From contig DASTNK010000024.1 of the NCBI GenBank assembly GCA_035720945.1, forward strand, positions 1-16,494: a stretch of 16,494 nt of DNA. The letters run 5' to 3'. The stretch is from SCQX01 sp035720945. Lineage in GTDB: Bacteria; Pseudomonadota; Gammaproteobacteria; Burkholderiales; Burkholderiaceae_B. Each line of letters opens with the position of its first letter. Position 1 is the first letter of the stretch. Below the pieces are notes generated by a model. The model was not told the DNA's origin. It saw only the letters and a list, made by a program, of their open reading frames with translations, and ran no database searches. Of the stretch, positions 1 to 6,660 are shown one piece after another. A program made the translations under genes and the position numbers.

Positions 1-200
1 CCGCCGATGTCGATATCCACCGGGCCGGCGGCGACTTTGGTGCGCTCGCTGGGCAGCATGGACTCGACGAATGGCACGGCAGTCGCGACGACGCCGACTG
101 CGCCCAGGGCCGAGGCGGCGCCAAGGAGGAGGCGCCGGTGATGGTCGGCGGTGACCATTGTGTGGGAAGACGACGAAAGGGTTTGTTCTATTTCTGTCAT
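1..200 (-). CDS. petA: Ubiquinol-cytochrome c reductase iron-sulfur (Rieske) subunit, N-terminal part
   Basis: Only the first 66 codons are present; the gene runs off the left edge. The Rieske protein carries the 2Fe-2S cluster of the cytochrome bc1 complex and passes electrons from ubiquinol to cytochrome c1 in the inner membrane. The visible part is the N-terminal anchor: twin arginines (residues 22-23) in HHRRLLLG, a Gly/Ala/Val-rich membrane segment, then PFVESMLPSERTK and a GPVDIDIG strand, as in proteobacterial Rieske proteins. The cluster-binding Cys/His motifs lie outside the window. The ATG at 200 is preferred because AAAGG lies about 7 bases before it; an in-frame ATG at 158 has no ribosome site. 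cytB and cytC1 would be expected further left. The assignment rests on the anchor pattern only, so certainty is good but not complete. Confidence 0.85.
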   Translation of the reverse strand, partial: MTEIEQTLSSSSHTMVTADHHRRLLLGAASALGAVGVVATAVPFVESMLPSERTKVAAGPVDIDIG

Positions 201-288
201 TTGAGCGCCTTTGATCTGCGGTGTCCCAAGGCGGCGACGCGCCCCGGAACGGTGGCGATGCCGCACGGTCCAAAACGGGCGCGTGCGC

Positions 289-306
289 GGGGAAACCCCT
301 TTCCCC
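289..306. other. Short perfect hairpin upstream of petA
   Basis: GGGGAAA (289-295) and TTTCCCC (300-306) form a perfect 7-bp stem around a CCCC loop. It lies in the 258-bp gap between petA and the adenosyltransferase gene, about 90 bases upstream of the petA start codon, so it would be in the petA leader if transcription starts upstream of it. No U-tract follows on the minus strand, so it is not an evident terminator. I could not identify a convincing sigma-70 promoter in the gap. A second weak stem (405-410 with 422-427) lies just after the adenosyltransferase stop. Confidence 0.3.
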
Positions 307-458
307 GATACTTCTCTCTCTGTAGAGACTTCCTTTGGTGTCTGAAAGTTCCGATGCCGGTTCAAAGTGATGCCGGCAATCTGATGGCCGTGCCGCTTAT
401 TGTGGCCGCATTGCAAGCCATTGCGGCAGCGTTTCACTGCGGCGAACCAAACGGCACA

Positions 459-1040
459 TCAGCCGTCGGTATCCGCGGGCGCTTCGGCGGGTTGGCCTCC
501 AGGCTTGCGCCAGAGCGCGTCGGCGTGTCCCGCAGCCTTGTTCAGCACCCTGGCCAGCACGAAGCACAGATCCGACAGCCGATTCAGATACTGGCGCAGC
601 GGCTCGCCGACGGGTTCACTGTGGTGCAGCGCCACCACGGCGCGTTCGGCGCGGCGGCACGTGGTGCGTGCCAGATGGGCCAGCGCCGCGCCGCGCGTGC
701 CGCCTGGCAGAATGAATTCCGTCAGCGGCGCAAGCCCTTCATTGTGGCGCCGTATGGCCTCGTCCAGCCAGGCGACGCGTTCGGGCGACACTGCCGCGTG
801 GCCAGGCCAGCAGAGCTCGGCGCCTAGATCGAACAGATCGTTCTGGATGTCGCCCAGCATGTCGTCCAGGCCATCAGGAAGTGATTCTGTGCGCCACAAC
901 CCGATGACGCTGTTGAGTTCGTCCACGTCGCCCAGGGCCACGATGCGCGGGGCATCCTTGTCCAGGCGGCTGCCATCGGCCAGGCCGGTGACGCCGGCGT
1001 CACCGGTGCGGGTGGTGATGATGGAAAGCCGTATCGACAT
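459..1040 (-). CDS. ATP:cob(I)alamin adenosyltransferase, PduO/MMAB type
   Basis: Transfers the adenosyl group of ATP to cob(I)alamin (corrinoid) to make the coenzyme B12 form; cytosolic trimer. The 193-residue protein has the family hallmarks in order: TRTGDAG near the N-terminus (residues 10-16, ATP binding), GDVDELNS (37-44), ILPGG (110-114), the CRRAER helix (128-133) and YLNRLSDL (151-158). Length and domain fit the single-domain PduO family; the last dozen residues are Pro/Ala-rich and look like a disordered tail. The start at 1040 (MSIRLSIITT) is chosen because the motif begins almost immediately after it; the open frame continues upstream but runs into the GNAT gene in another frame. 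The ribosome site is weak (ACGGAA). The GNAT gene lies 88 bp upstream on the same strand, so co-transcription is possible. Database names include cobO, pduO and yvqK; no cobalamin-biosynthesis neighbours are seen, so I give no symbol. Confidence 0.93.
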   Translation of the reverse strand: MSIRLSIITTRTGDAGVTGLADGSRLDKDAPRIVALGDVDELNSVIGLWRTESLPDGLDDMLGDIQNDLFDLGAELCWPGHAAVSPERVAWLDEAIRRHNEGLAPLTEFILPGGTRGAALAHLARTTCRRAERAVVALHHSEPVGEPLRQYLNRLSDLCFVLARVLNKAAGHADALWRKPGGQPAEAPADTDG

Positions 1041-1128
1041 GGTCTGGTTCCGTGAAGACGCGCGCGCGGCGCCTGTTGATCGAGGGTGGGAGTCGTGTGG
1101 TTTGGCGTGAGGCCCGTTGCAACCGGTA

Positions 1129-1638
1129 TCAGTCGGGCATCTCGGCCAGCGCCCGCAGGGCGTCGCCCGTGACACGGGCGACACGCCAGTCGTGCAAAAT
1201 CGTGGCGCCATGACGCACGTAGAAATCGATGGCGTTCTGGTTCCAGTCCAGCACCGTCCATTCGAAGCGGCCGCAATCCAGTGCGATGGCCAGCCGGGCC
1301 AGGTGCTTGAGAGCCAGTCCACCCAGTCCCCGGCCGCGATGCGCGGGCTGAACGTAGATGTCCTCCAGATACAGTCCGCGTTTGTCCAGGAAGCTGGAGT
1401 AGTTGTGGAACCACATGATGTAGGCCACAGGTACGGCGGGGTCGTCCAGCGTGTGGGCGATCAGGCCATTGGCCGCGGGTTGCGGGCCGAAGAAGCTGCG
1501 ATGCAGACTGGCTTCCGTGGCGTGGAAAATATCCGTCAGTTTCTCGAATTCGGCCATCTCGCGCATCAGGTCCAACACCTGGGGGATGTCTGCTTCACAG
1601 ATGGGCCGCAACTGGTAATGGCTGTTTACGTCGGACAA
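1129..1638 (-). CDS. GNAT-family N-acetyltransferase (diamine acetyltransferase-like), TTG start
   Basis: A 169-residue single-domain acetyl-CoA-dependent acyltransferase. The acetyl-CoA pyrophosphate loop is RGRGLG (101-106), preceded by the strand GLYLEDIYVQPAH (88-100), and WNQNAIDFY (132-140) is the usual motif-B end. The segment FHNYSSFLDKRGLYLED resembles spermidine/thialysine acetyltransferases, which suggests an amine substrate; this is inference. The start codon is TTG (1638). It is supported by a good Shine-Dalgarno, AGGAAAG, about 6 bases upstream, and the next in-frame ATG would remove most of the first helix. It diverges from the CusF-like gene across about 200 bp and lies upstream of the adenosyltransferase gene on the same strand. 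Confidence 0.9.
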   Translation of the reverse strand: MSDVNSHYQLRPICEADIPQVLDLMREMAEFEKLTDIFHATEASLHRSFFGPQPAANGLIAHTLDDPAVPVAYIMWFHNYSSFLDKRGLYLEDIYVQPAHRGRGLGGLALKHLARLAIALDCGRFEWTVLDWNQNAIDFYVRHGATILHDWRVARVTGDALRALAEMPD

Positions 1639-1680
1639 CTTCTTTCCTGGTGATTTGGGGGTATGCTTGAGGGAACCATA

Positions 1681-1712
1681 TCGATGCGGTGAGCATCAAA
1701 CCACCGTATCGA
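1681..1712. other. Imperfect inverted repeat in the divergent GNAT/CusF-like promoter region
   Basis: TCGATGCGGTG (1681-1691) and CACCGTATCGA (1702-1712) are inverted copies matching at 10 of 11 positions around a 10-base spacer. It lies 43-74 bases upstream of the GNAT start and more than 120 bases from the CusF-like start. It could be an operator or a leader hairpin. A second short palindrome, GAGAACTTCTC, is at 1745-1755, beside a TATA-like stretch (ATTATAGG). No regulator can be named from the sequence. Confidence 0.25.
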
Positions 1713-1835
1713 AGCCGTATTCGGTTGGCGCGGTGGCTTGTCCAGAGAACTTCTCATTATAGGCTGGCACCCGCACCGATACGGCGCGCGGCAGCCCTCT
1801 CGGGGTGGCCGTTGTTGTAGACAGGAGTACGCTTC

Positions 1836-2135
1836 ATGACCACTACCCATCGATGGCAGCAGGCTTTGACGGCGGCATTGGCCGTCACATCGGTGTATTC
1901 GACAGCCGCCTTGGCGCAGCAGGCAACCGCCTCGGGCCAGGTGCGCCGCGTGGATGCGGCCGCGGGAAAAATCGCCATCAAGCATGGCGCCATCGCCGAT
2001 CTTGGCCTGCCGGCCATGACCCTGGTGTACCACGCCGCTCCGTCATTGCTCGCCGGCATCAAGCCGGGCGACCAGGTCACCTTCACAGCCAAGCGTGAAA
2101 ACAATCAGTATGTGATCGTCAGCATCAAGAAATAG
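1836..2135 (+). CDS. Periplasmic CusF-like copper-binding protein with altered metal site
   Basis: A 99-residue secreted protein. Residues 1-27 form a signal peptide (hydrophobic core, AALA before Gln28). The mature part follows the CusF fold pattern: SGQVRRVDAAAGKIAIKHG, then LGLPAMTLVY, then LLAGIKPGDQVTFTAKRE. Family members bind Cu(I)/Ag(I) in the periplasm and hand it to efflux pumps. Aligned with E. coli CusF (ligands His36, Met47, Met49; capping Trp44), this protein keeps His50 and Met61 but has Leu58 for Trp44 and Leu63 for Met49, so the metal site is incomplete. The start ATG at 1836 is preceded by AGGAG (1823-1827) at 8 bases. No cusCBA or copper regulator is visible nearby. It stands alone, convergent with hslU. 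Fold is confident; copper function is less so. Confidence 0.85.
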   Translation: MTTTHRWQQALTAALAVTSVYSTAALAQQATASGQVRRVDAAAGKIAIKHGAIADLGLPAMTLVYHAAPSLLAGIKPGDQVTFTAKRENNQYVIVSIKK

Positions 2136-2150
2136 GGCGTTGCCAGAACC

Positions 2151-2182
2151 CGTGGCGACCGGCGTCGAAGCCGTTCGCCACG
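2151..2182. terminator. Bidirectional hairpin between CusF-like gene and hslU
   Basis: CGTGGCGA (2151-2158) pairs perfectly with TCGCCACG (2175-2182). Inside, CGGC (2160-2163) pairs with GCCG (2170-2173) around a GTCGAA loop, with one C/T mismatch between the stems. It lies between two convergent stop codons (2135 and 2217), where a shared transcription stop is expected. No U-run follows on either strand, so it may block or protect 3' ends rather than act as a classical intrinsic terminator. An outer pair (2135-2145 with 2207-2217, 10 of 11 matching) encloses it. Confidence 0.6.
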
Positions 2183-2216
2183 AGAGGTCTGCACGGAGAG
2201 CGTGTTTGGCGACGCC

Positions 2217-3548
2217 CTACAGCACGTACCGCGCGAGATCCTGGTTGGCGGCGGCTTCCTCGAGTTTATCGTTGACGTAGGCGGCGTCTATGGTGATGGT
2301 CTTCGCGCCATGCGACGCCGCGTTGTACGACAGGTCTTCCAGCAGCCGCTCCATCACCGTGTAGAGTCGGCGCGCACCGATGTTCTCGGTGCGCTCGTTG
2401 ACGTCGAACGCGATTTCCGCAATACGCTGTATGCCGTCTTCCTGGAAGTCCAGGGTGACTTCCTCCGTTGCCAGCAACGCGCAGTACTGTTTGGTCAGCG
2501 ACGAATCGGTTTTGCTGAGGATGCTCACGAAGTCATCCGCCGACAGGGAGTCGAGTTCGACCCGGATGGGGAAGCGGCCCTGCAGTTCGGGAATGAGATC
2601 CGACGGCCGCGACAAATGGAACGCCCCCGAGGCGATGAACAGGATGTGGTCGGTGTGCACCATGCCGTACTTGGTGTTGACCGTGGTGCCCTCGACCAGC
2701 GGCAGCAGATCGCGCTGGACACCTTGCCGCGACACATCGCCGCCCGAATGCTCCTGGCGCGAGGCGATCTTGTCGATTTCATCCAGGAAAACGATGCCGT
2801 TCTGCTCGGCGTTGGCGATGGCCGTCGTGCGCAGGTCTTCTTCGTTGATGCGGCGTGACGCCTCTTCTTCCGTCAGCAGCCGGAAGGCTTCCTTGACGGT
2901 GATCTTGCGGTGCTTTTTCTTGTCGCGCCCGATGCCGGCGAACATGCCTTTGAGCTGTTCGGTCATTTCCTCCATGCCGGGGGGCGCCATGATCTCCATC
3001 TGCGCCGCGGGCTGGGCGACTTCGATCTCGATTTCCATACTGTCGAGCTTGCCCTCGCGCAGGCGCTTGCGGAACGTCTGGCGCGCCGCGTTCTCTTCGC
3101 GCTGGGGTTCGCCCTGGGCGTTGCGCGGCGGTGATACCAGCACGTCCAGAATGCGGTCTTCGGCGGCGTCCTCGGCCTGGGTGCGTACACGCCGGGTCTC
3201 GACTTCACGCGTTTGTTTGATGGAAATGTCGACCAGGTCGCGCACGATGGTGTCCACATCGCGCCCCACATAGCCCACTTCGGTGAACTTGGTGGCCTCG
3301 ATCTTGATGAACGGCGCGTTCGCCAACTTGGCCAGACGCCGGGCGATTTCGGTCTTGCCCACGCCGGTGGGCCCGATCATGAGGATGTTCTTGGGCACGA
3401 TCTCGTTGCGCAAGGGTTCGGGCACCTGTTGGCGTCGCCACCGGTTGCGCAGGGCGATGGCCACCGAACGCTTGGCGCGATCCTGCCCGATGATGTTCTT
3501 GTCGAGTTCGGAGACGATTTCCCCGGGTGTCATGGTAGAGGCTGACAT
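2217..3548 (-). CDS. hslU: ATP-dependent protease ATPase subunit HslU (ClpY)
   Basis: AAA+ unfoldase that forms a hexamer, recognises and unfolds substrates, and threads them into the HslV peptidase in the cytosol. The 443 residues equal the usual length. Seen in order: N-terminal TPGEIVSELDKNIIGQ, Walker A GPTGVGKT (59-66), pore loop GYVGR (92-96), a charged inserted I-domain (about 115-235), Walker B GIVFLDEID (251-259), sensor-1 region IASGAFH (305-311), arginine finger R325 in LQGRF, sensor-2 GARRL (391-395), and the C-terminal tail DLARYVL that docks into HslV. The ATG at 3548 has no clear Shine-Dalgarno; a second ATG five codons in (3533) has none either. hslV ends 26 bp upstream on the same strand, so hslU is translated from the hslVU transcript. 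All key residues are intact. Confidence 0.98.
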   Translation of the reverse strand: MSASTMTPGEIVSELDKNIIGQDRAKRSVAIALRNRWRRQQVPEPLRNEIVPKNILMIGPTGVGKTEIARRLAKLANAPFIKIEATKFTEVGYVGRDVDTIVRDLVDISIKQTREVETRRVRTQAEDAAEDRILDVLVSPPRNAQGEPQREENAARQTFRKRLREGKLDSMEIEIEVAQPAAQMEIMAPPGMEEMTEQLKGMFAGIGRDKKKHRKITVKEAFRLLTEEEASRRINEEDLRTTAIANAEQNGIVFLDEIDKIASRQEHSGGDVSRQGVQRDLLPLVEGTTVNTKYGMVHTDHILFIASGAFHLSRPSDLIPELQGRFPIRVELDSLSADDFVSILSKTDSSLTKQYCALLATEEVTLDFQEDGIQRIAEIAFDVNERTENIGARRLYTVMERLLEDLSYNAASHGAKTITIDAAYVNDKLEEAAANQDLARYVL

Positions 3549-3574
3549 GATGATTGGGCGGTCCAGGCGTATTG

Positions 3575-4108
3575 CTACAGGGTTTCGACGATGTGGTTCT
3601 GGTTCGTGTAGATGCAGAGATCGCCGGCGATCTCCAGTGACTTCTTCACGATGTCGGCTGGTGGCAGGTCGGTGTTGTCCAGCAGTGCGCGCGCCGCCGA
3701 TTGCGCATAGGCGCCGCCAGAGCCAATGGCCGCCAGGCCGTGCTCGGGCTCGAGCACGTCACCGGTGCCGGTCAGGACCAGGGTGTGTTCGCGATCGGCC
3801 ACAATAAGCATGGCTTCAAGGCGCCGCAGGACGCGGTCGGTGCGCCAGTCACGTGTGAGCTCCACCGCGGCGCGCATCAGGTGGCCCTGATGTTTCTCCA
3901 GCTTGGCCTCGAAGCGTTCCTGCAGGGTGAAGGCGTCGGCCGTGGCGCCGGCGAAACCGGCAAGGACTTTATCGTGGTACAGGCGGCGGATTTTCCGGGC
4001 CGTACCCTTGATGACGATATTGCCCAGGGTGACCTGACCGTCGCCCCCCAGGGCGACCTGGTCGCCGCGGCGGACGCAGATGATGGTGGTGGCGTGAAAT
4101 TGTTCCAT
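3575..4108 (-). CDS. hslV: ATP-dependent protease peptidase subunit HslV (ClpQ)
   Basis: Proteasome-like threonine peptidase, a double hexamer that works with HslU. The 177-residue form starts MEQFHATTIICVRRGDQ; the catalytic nucleophile is Thr7, exposed after removal of the six-residue leader MEQFHA. The E. coli protein has only the initiator Met in that place. The mature-numbering active-site Lys33 corresponds to Lys39 (TARKI), and the GSGGAYA segment (137-143) is conserved. The ATG at 4108 is chosen over the frame's extension to 4129 because AAGGAAG lies just upstream of 4108 and because the extension would overlap the promoter region. It is the first gene of hslVU, preceded by an apparent heat-shock promoter in the 71-bp gap after dksA. 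Confidence 0.97.
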   Translation of the reverse strand: MEQFHATTIICVRRGDQVALGGDGQVTLGNIVIKGTARKIRRLYHDKVLAGFAGATADAFTLQERFEAKLEKHQGHLMRAAVELTRDWRTDRVLRRLEAMLIVADREHTLVLTGTGDVLEPEHGLAAIGSGGAYAQSAARALLDNTDLPPADIVKKSLEIAGDLCIYTNQNHIVETL

Positions 4109-4131
4109 GGATTTCTTCCTTTGAACCATTC

Positions 4132-4159
4132 AGATGGGGGCGGATTCTGAAAGTTCAAG
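4132..4159 (-). promoter_or_regulatory. Probable sigma-32 (RpoH) heat-shock promoter of hslVU
   Basis: Read on the minus strand, CTTGAA (4159-4154) is followed after 14 bases by CCCCATCT (4139-4132). The known sigma-32 consensus is CTTGAA, a spacer of about 11-16, then CCCCATnT, so this matches at essentially every defined position. It lies wholly within the short gap between the dksA stop (4180) and the hslV start (4108). A transcript starting near 4125 would have a short leader with the AAGGAAG ribosome site. hslVU is a classic heat-shock operon, which supports the call. Confidence 0.85.
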
Positions 4160-4179
4160 GCATGGAGCGCGCCGCCGGA

Positions 4180-4623
4180 TCAGTCCCCGTAGAGTTTTTG
4201 CCGCATTTCACGCCGTTCCTGGGCTTCCAGGGACAAGGTGGCGGTGGGGCGGGCCAGCAGGCGCGCAATGCCTATGGGTTCTCCGGTTTCTTCGCACCAG
4301 CCGTATTCCCCTGAGTCGATGCGGGTGATGGACTGCTGCACTTTCTTGAGCAGCTTGCGCTCGCGGTCGCGCGTGCGCAGTTCCAGGGCGTGTTCCTCTT
4401 CGATCGTGGCCCGATCGGCGGGGTCGGGCACGAACTGGGTCTCGCGCAGGTTCTCGGTGGTGGCCCCCGCGTTGTTCAGGATGCTTTGCTCCAACTGCTT
4501 GAGACGGTCCCGGAAGAACGCAAGCTGGGCTTCGTTCATATAGTCGGATTCGGGCATTGCCAGAATTTCTTTTTCTGTCAGCAACTGGCTGTGAACTTTA
4601 GTGGCTGCGGATTTGCCTGCCAT
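4180..4623 (-). CDS. dksA: RNA polymerase-binding transcription factor DksA, lacking the four-Cys zinc finger
   Basis: Binds the RNA polymerase secondary channel and, with ppGpp, resets transcription in the stringent response. The 147 residues match the family length. The coiled-coil tip DPADRAT (67-73) keeps the two key acids and Ala (D67, D70, A72, matching E. coli D71, D74, A76). The coiled coil spans roughly residues 30-105. The C-terminal globular part reads WCEETGEPIGIARLLARPTATLSLEAQ: of the four E. coli zinc cysteines only the first remains (C110); the others are T113, S131 and A134. Such cysteine-poor DksA proteins are known and function without zinc. The ATG at 4623 follows AAAGGGG at a good distance; the open frame upstream into the cobW gap lacks DksA-like sequence. 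cobW lies 85 bp upstream and hslV 71 bp downstream. Confidence 0.96.
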   Translation of the reverse strand: MAGKSAATKVHSQLLTEKEILAMPESDYMNEAQLAFFRDRLKQLEQSILNNAGATTENLRETQFVPDPADRATIEEEHALELRTRDRERKLLKKVQQSITRIDSGEYGWCEETGEPIGIARLLARPTATLSLEAQERREMRQKLYGD

Positions 4624-4708
4624 GATGTACCCCTTTATTGTGTATCGTGCTGCTTGTCCCTGCGTGTGTCCTGAATGTGGGTGGCCGAAGATGGCCGTCG
4701 CCTTGTAG

Positions 4709-5803
4709 TCAGGCCAGGCATTGCTCCAGACCCCTCGTGAAAATTTCCTTCGGGAGTTTACGACCGATGAAAACCATCCGGGTATTGGGTTTTTCACTTG
4801 ATAGCCACGCCTTGCCCGGTTCCGCGCCCATCATCATGTGCACCCCCTGGAACAGCATGCGGCGGTTGATACCCTTGAGGAACAGGATACCCTTGTAGCG
4901 CAGCAGATCGGGGCCGTAGACCTGGACGATGCCGCCCAGGAATTCTTCCAGGCGCTCGGGGTCGAACGGCCGATCAGAGCGGAACAGGAAAGCGCCGATG
5001 CTGTCGTCGTGGTGGGCGTGATGATGGTCATGGTGGCCGTGGCCATCGTGGTGATCGTGATCGTCGTCGCCGTCATGGTCATGGTCATGGTCGTGGTGAT
5101 CATGATCGTGGCGGGCGTCGGGGTGCTCATCGGCCAGGAATTCCGGGTCGATGTCGAGAATGGTGTTGAGGTTGAAACCGCTGATGTCCAGCAGCGCATG
5201 GAGGTCAGTGTCGCCGAAGTTGACCGGCGTGATCGAGGCGCGCGGGTTGATGCGCACCAGCCGAGCCCGCAGCGCCTGGTAGTCGGCGTCGTTGACCAGG
5301 TCTTTCTTGGAAACCAGAAGCTTGTCGGCGAACCCGACCTGCTTTTGTGATTCTTCCTGCTTGTCCAGGGTCTCCATGCCATGCTTGGCGTCGACGATGG
5401 TGATGACGGCGTCGAGCCGATAGTAGTCGGCGATTTCGTCGTCCATGAAGAACGTCTGGCAAACGGGGCCAGGGTTGGCCATGCCGGTGGTTTCGATGAT
5501 GACGCGCTCGAAGATGAGGGTGCCTGCTTCGCGCCGTTCGCTCATGTCGCGCAACGTGCGCATCAGGTCGCCCCGGATGGTGCAGCAGACGCAGCCGTTG
5601 CTGAGCTCGATGATCTGCTCGTCGCTGTCCTGGACCAGCAGGTCGTTGTCGATGCTTTCGGGTCCGAACTCGTTTTCGATGACGGCGATGCGCTGGCCGT
5701 GGTATTCGGAAAGAATGCGCTTGAGCAGCGTGGTCTTGCCCGCGCCCAGAAAGCCGGTCAGCACCGTGACCGGCACCATTTTATTCTTGGATACTGCGTT
5801 CAT
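4709..5803 (-). CDS. CobW/ZNG-type GTPase metallochaperone with His-rich loop
   Basis: A 364-residue G3E-family GTPase; members such as YjiA, YeiR and ZNG1 deliver zinc or other metals to target enzymes. Seen: Walker A GFLGAGKT (17-24), the CVCC metal motif (71-74), IIETTG (103-107 region), base-recognition SKKDL (165-169), a low-complexity His/Asp stretch at 232-265 with 18 histidines, then the CobW C-terminal domain (about 270-364, including LLRYKGILFLKG). The His-rich loop is a typical metal-binding element. The start at 5803 has GAGG 6 bases upstream. zur lies 250 bp upstream and dksA 85 bp downstream on the same strand, which favours a zinc role over cobalamin synthesis; no cob genes other than the distant adenosyltransferase are present. 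The specific metal is inferred. Confidence 0.93.
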   Translation of the reverse strand: MNAVSKNKMVPVTVLTGFLGAGKTTLLKRILSEYHGQRIAVIENEFGPESIDNDLLVQDSDEQIIELSNGCVCCTIRGDLMRTLRDMSERREAGTLIFERVIIETTGMANPGPVCQTFFMDDEIADYYRLDAVITIVDAKHGMETLDKQEESQKQVGFADKLLVSKKDLVNDADYQALRARLVRINPRASITPVNFGDTDLHALLDISGFNLNTILDIDPEFLADEHPDARHDHDHHDHDHDHDGDDDHDHHDGHGHHDHHHAHHDDSIGAFLFRSDRPFDPERLEEFLGGIVQVYGPDLLRYKGILFLKGINRRMLFQGVHMMMGAEPGKAWLSSEKPNTRMVFIGRKLPKEIFTRGLEQCLA

Positions 5804-6053
5804 TCAGAGCCTCGCCTGGCGCGGCGACGAAACAGATGTCGCATCGTTTCCAGGTGCCGCGGGCACGCGAAGCCCGCATTCCTGGGTTACGTATTTGACA
5901 TGGCGACAGTCATTTCATTCGACACCGCGCATAAAATTCAACGTGCGATTACATCACAGCCCGCCATTTAGGGCAAACACGCGTCAAACGGGCTGTTCGG
6001 CGCGCGCGACACTGCGATTCGTCAATGAATATAGACTAATTACCCCTGAATGG
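5804..6053 (-). other. Gap between zur and the CobW-type gene with two inverted repeats
   Basis: This 250-bp stretch holds no credible gene. CAGCCCG (5957-5963) and CGGGCTG (5989-5995) form a perfect 7-bp repeat with a 25-base loop that could slow transcription leaving zur. GCGGGC (5859-5864) and GCCCGC (5872-5877) form a 6-bp stem about 56 bases upstream of the CobW start and may sit in its leader. AT-rich DNA at 6025-6045 reads TCTATATTCATTGAC on the minus strand and could contain a -10 element. I found no second Zur-like palindrome here. Confidence 0.35.
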
Positions 6054-6551
6054 CTAATGCGGATGGGGGTGGTCGTGCGCCGCCGCGCCGCGTTCCAGAC
6101 ATTGCCGGCACAGCGCGCGCAACTCTGTTTCGTGGCCCGCCAGAACGAATCCGGTGCCGGCCACGCGTTCGGCCAGCTCACGGCTGAGGATTGGGTCGCT
6201 GAGCTCGGCCACGGCGCCGCAATGCGTGCACACGATAAGCAGGTCATGGGGCTCGCCCGCCGCGTCCAGGCAGGCGGCCCAGGCGTTGACCGCATCCAGA
6301 CGATGGACCAGCCCCTCCTCGACCAAGAAGTCCAGGGCGCGGTATACGGTGGGAGGCACCGCCCCGGGCTGCTCCGCGCGAATTTCTTCGAGCAATTCGT
6401 AGGCCTTCAGACTGCGGCGACGCCGCAACAGAATCTCCAGCACCTTGCGCCGGATGGGCGTGAGGCGTTTGCCGCGTTGCTCGCAAAGGGCTTCCGCCGT
6501 GCCGAGCTTGTCGGCGAGCTTTTGGGACGAGGCGGTGTGATGTCCAGGCAT
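6054..6551 (-). CDS. zur: Zinc uptake regulator Zur (Fur family)
   Basis: Zinc-sensing repressor of the Fur family. The 165-residue form has the winged helix with recognition helix PPTVYRALDFLVEEG (66-80), a pattern characteristic of Zur rather than Fur, regulatory ligands H83, C94 and H102, and structural zinc cysteines CTHC (108-111) and CRQC (148-151). It ends in a His-rich tail (HDHPHPH). The start is uncertain: ATG at 6551 gives the usual length, ATG at 6593 adds 14 hydrophobic residues not typical of the family, and neither has a clear Shine-Dalgarno. A strong Zur-type operator lies at 6636-6660 between this gene and the xerC stop, so autoregulation is likely. A CobW-type GTPase follows downstream. 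Identity as Zur is firm; the exact start is not. Confidence 0.93.
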   Translation of the reverse strand: MPGHHTASSQKLADKLGTAEALCEQRGKRLTPIRRKVLEILLRRRRSLKAYELLEEIRAEQPGAVPPTVYRALDFLVEEGLVHRLDAVNAWAACLDAAGEPHDLLIVCTHCGAVAELSDPILSRELAERVAGTGFVLAGHETELRALCRQCLERGAAAHDHPHPH

Positions 6552-6635
6552 GGCGGATAGGGCAAGGGAAGGGGAAAACAGGACACTAGGCATGGCCGAC
6601 AAGAGGGATTATTGTGCCTGCCAGCCCCCAATAAT

Positions 6636-6660
6636 GTTAATGTTATAACATAACATTAAC
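6636..6660 (-). promoter_or_regulatory. Zur operator (palindromic Zur box)
   Basis: A perfect inverted repeat: GTTAATGTTAT (6636-6646), three central bases AAC, and ATAACATTAAC (6650-6660). Inside it, ATGTTATAACAT (6640-6651) is itself a perfect 12-bp palindrome, so two registers overlap. The core ATGTTATA...TATAACAT matches the published proteobacterial Zur box style. The site ends one base before the xerC stop codon and lies 43-109 bases upstream of the two possible zur starts. A promoter for zur probably overlaps it (minus-strand TAACAT or CATTAT as -10), though no clear -35 was found. Confidence 0.85.

Noticed and set aside
4709..5803. CobW GTPase as a cobalamin-synthesis gene
   Set aside because: No cobaltochelatase genes are present, while zur lies directly upstream; the His-rich loop and context favour zinc.
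6636..6660. Fur (iron) box
   Set aside because: The site lacks the GATAATGATAATC-type hexamers of a Fur box, and its ATGTTATAACAT core fits Zur, as does the adjacent regulator.
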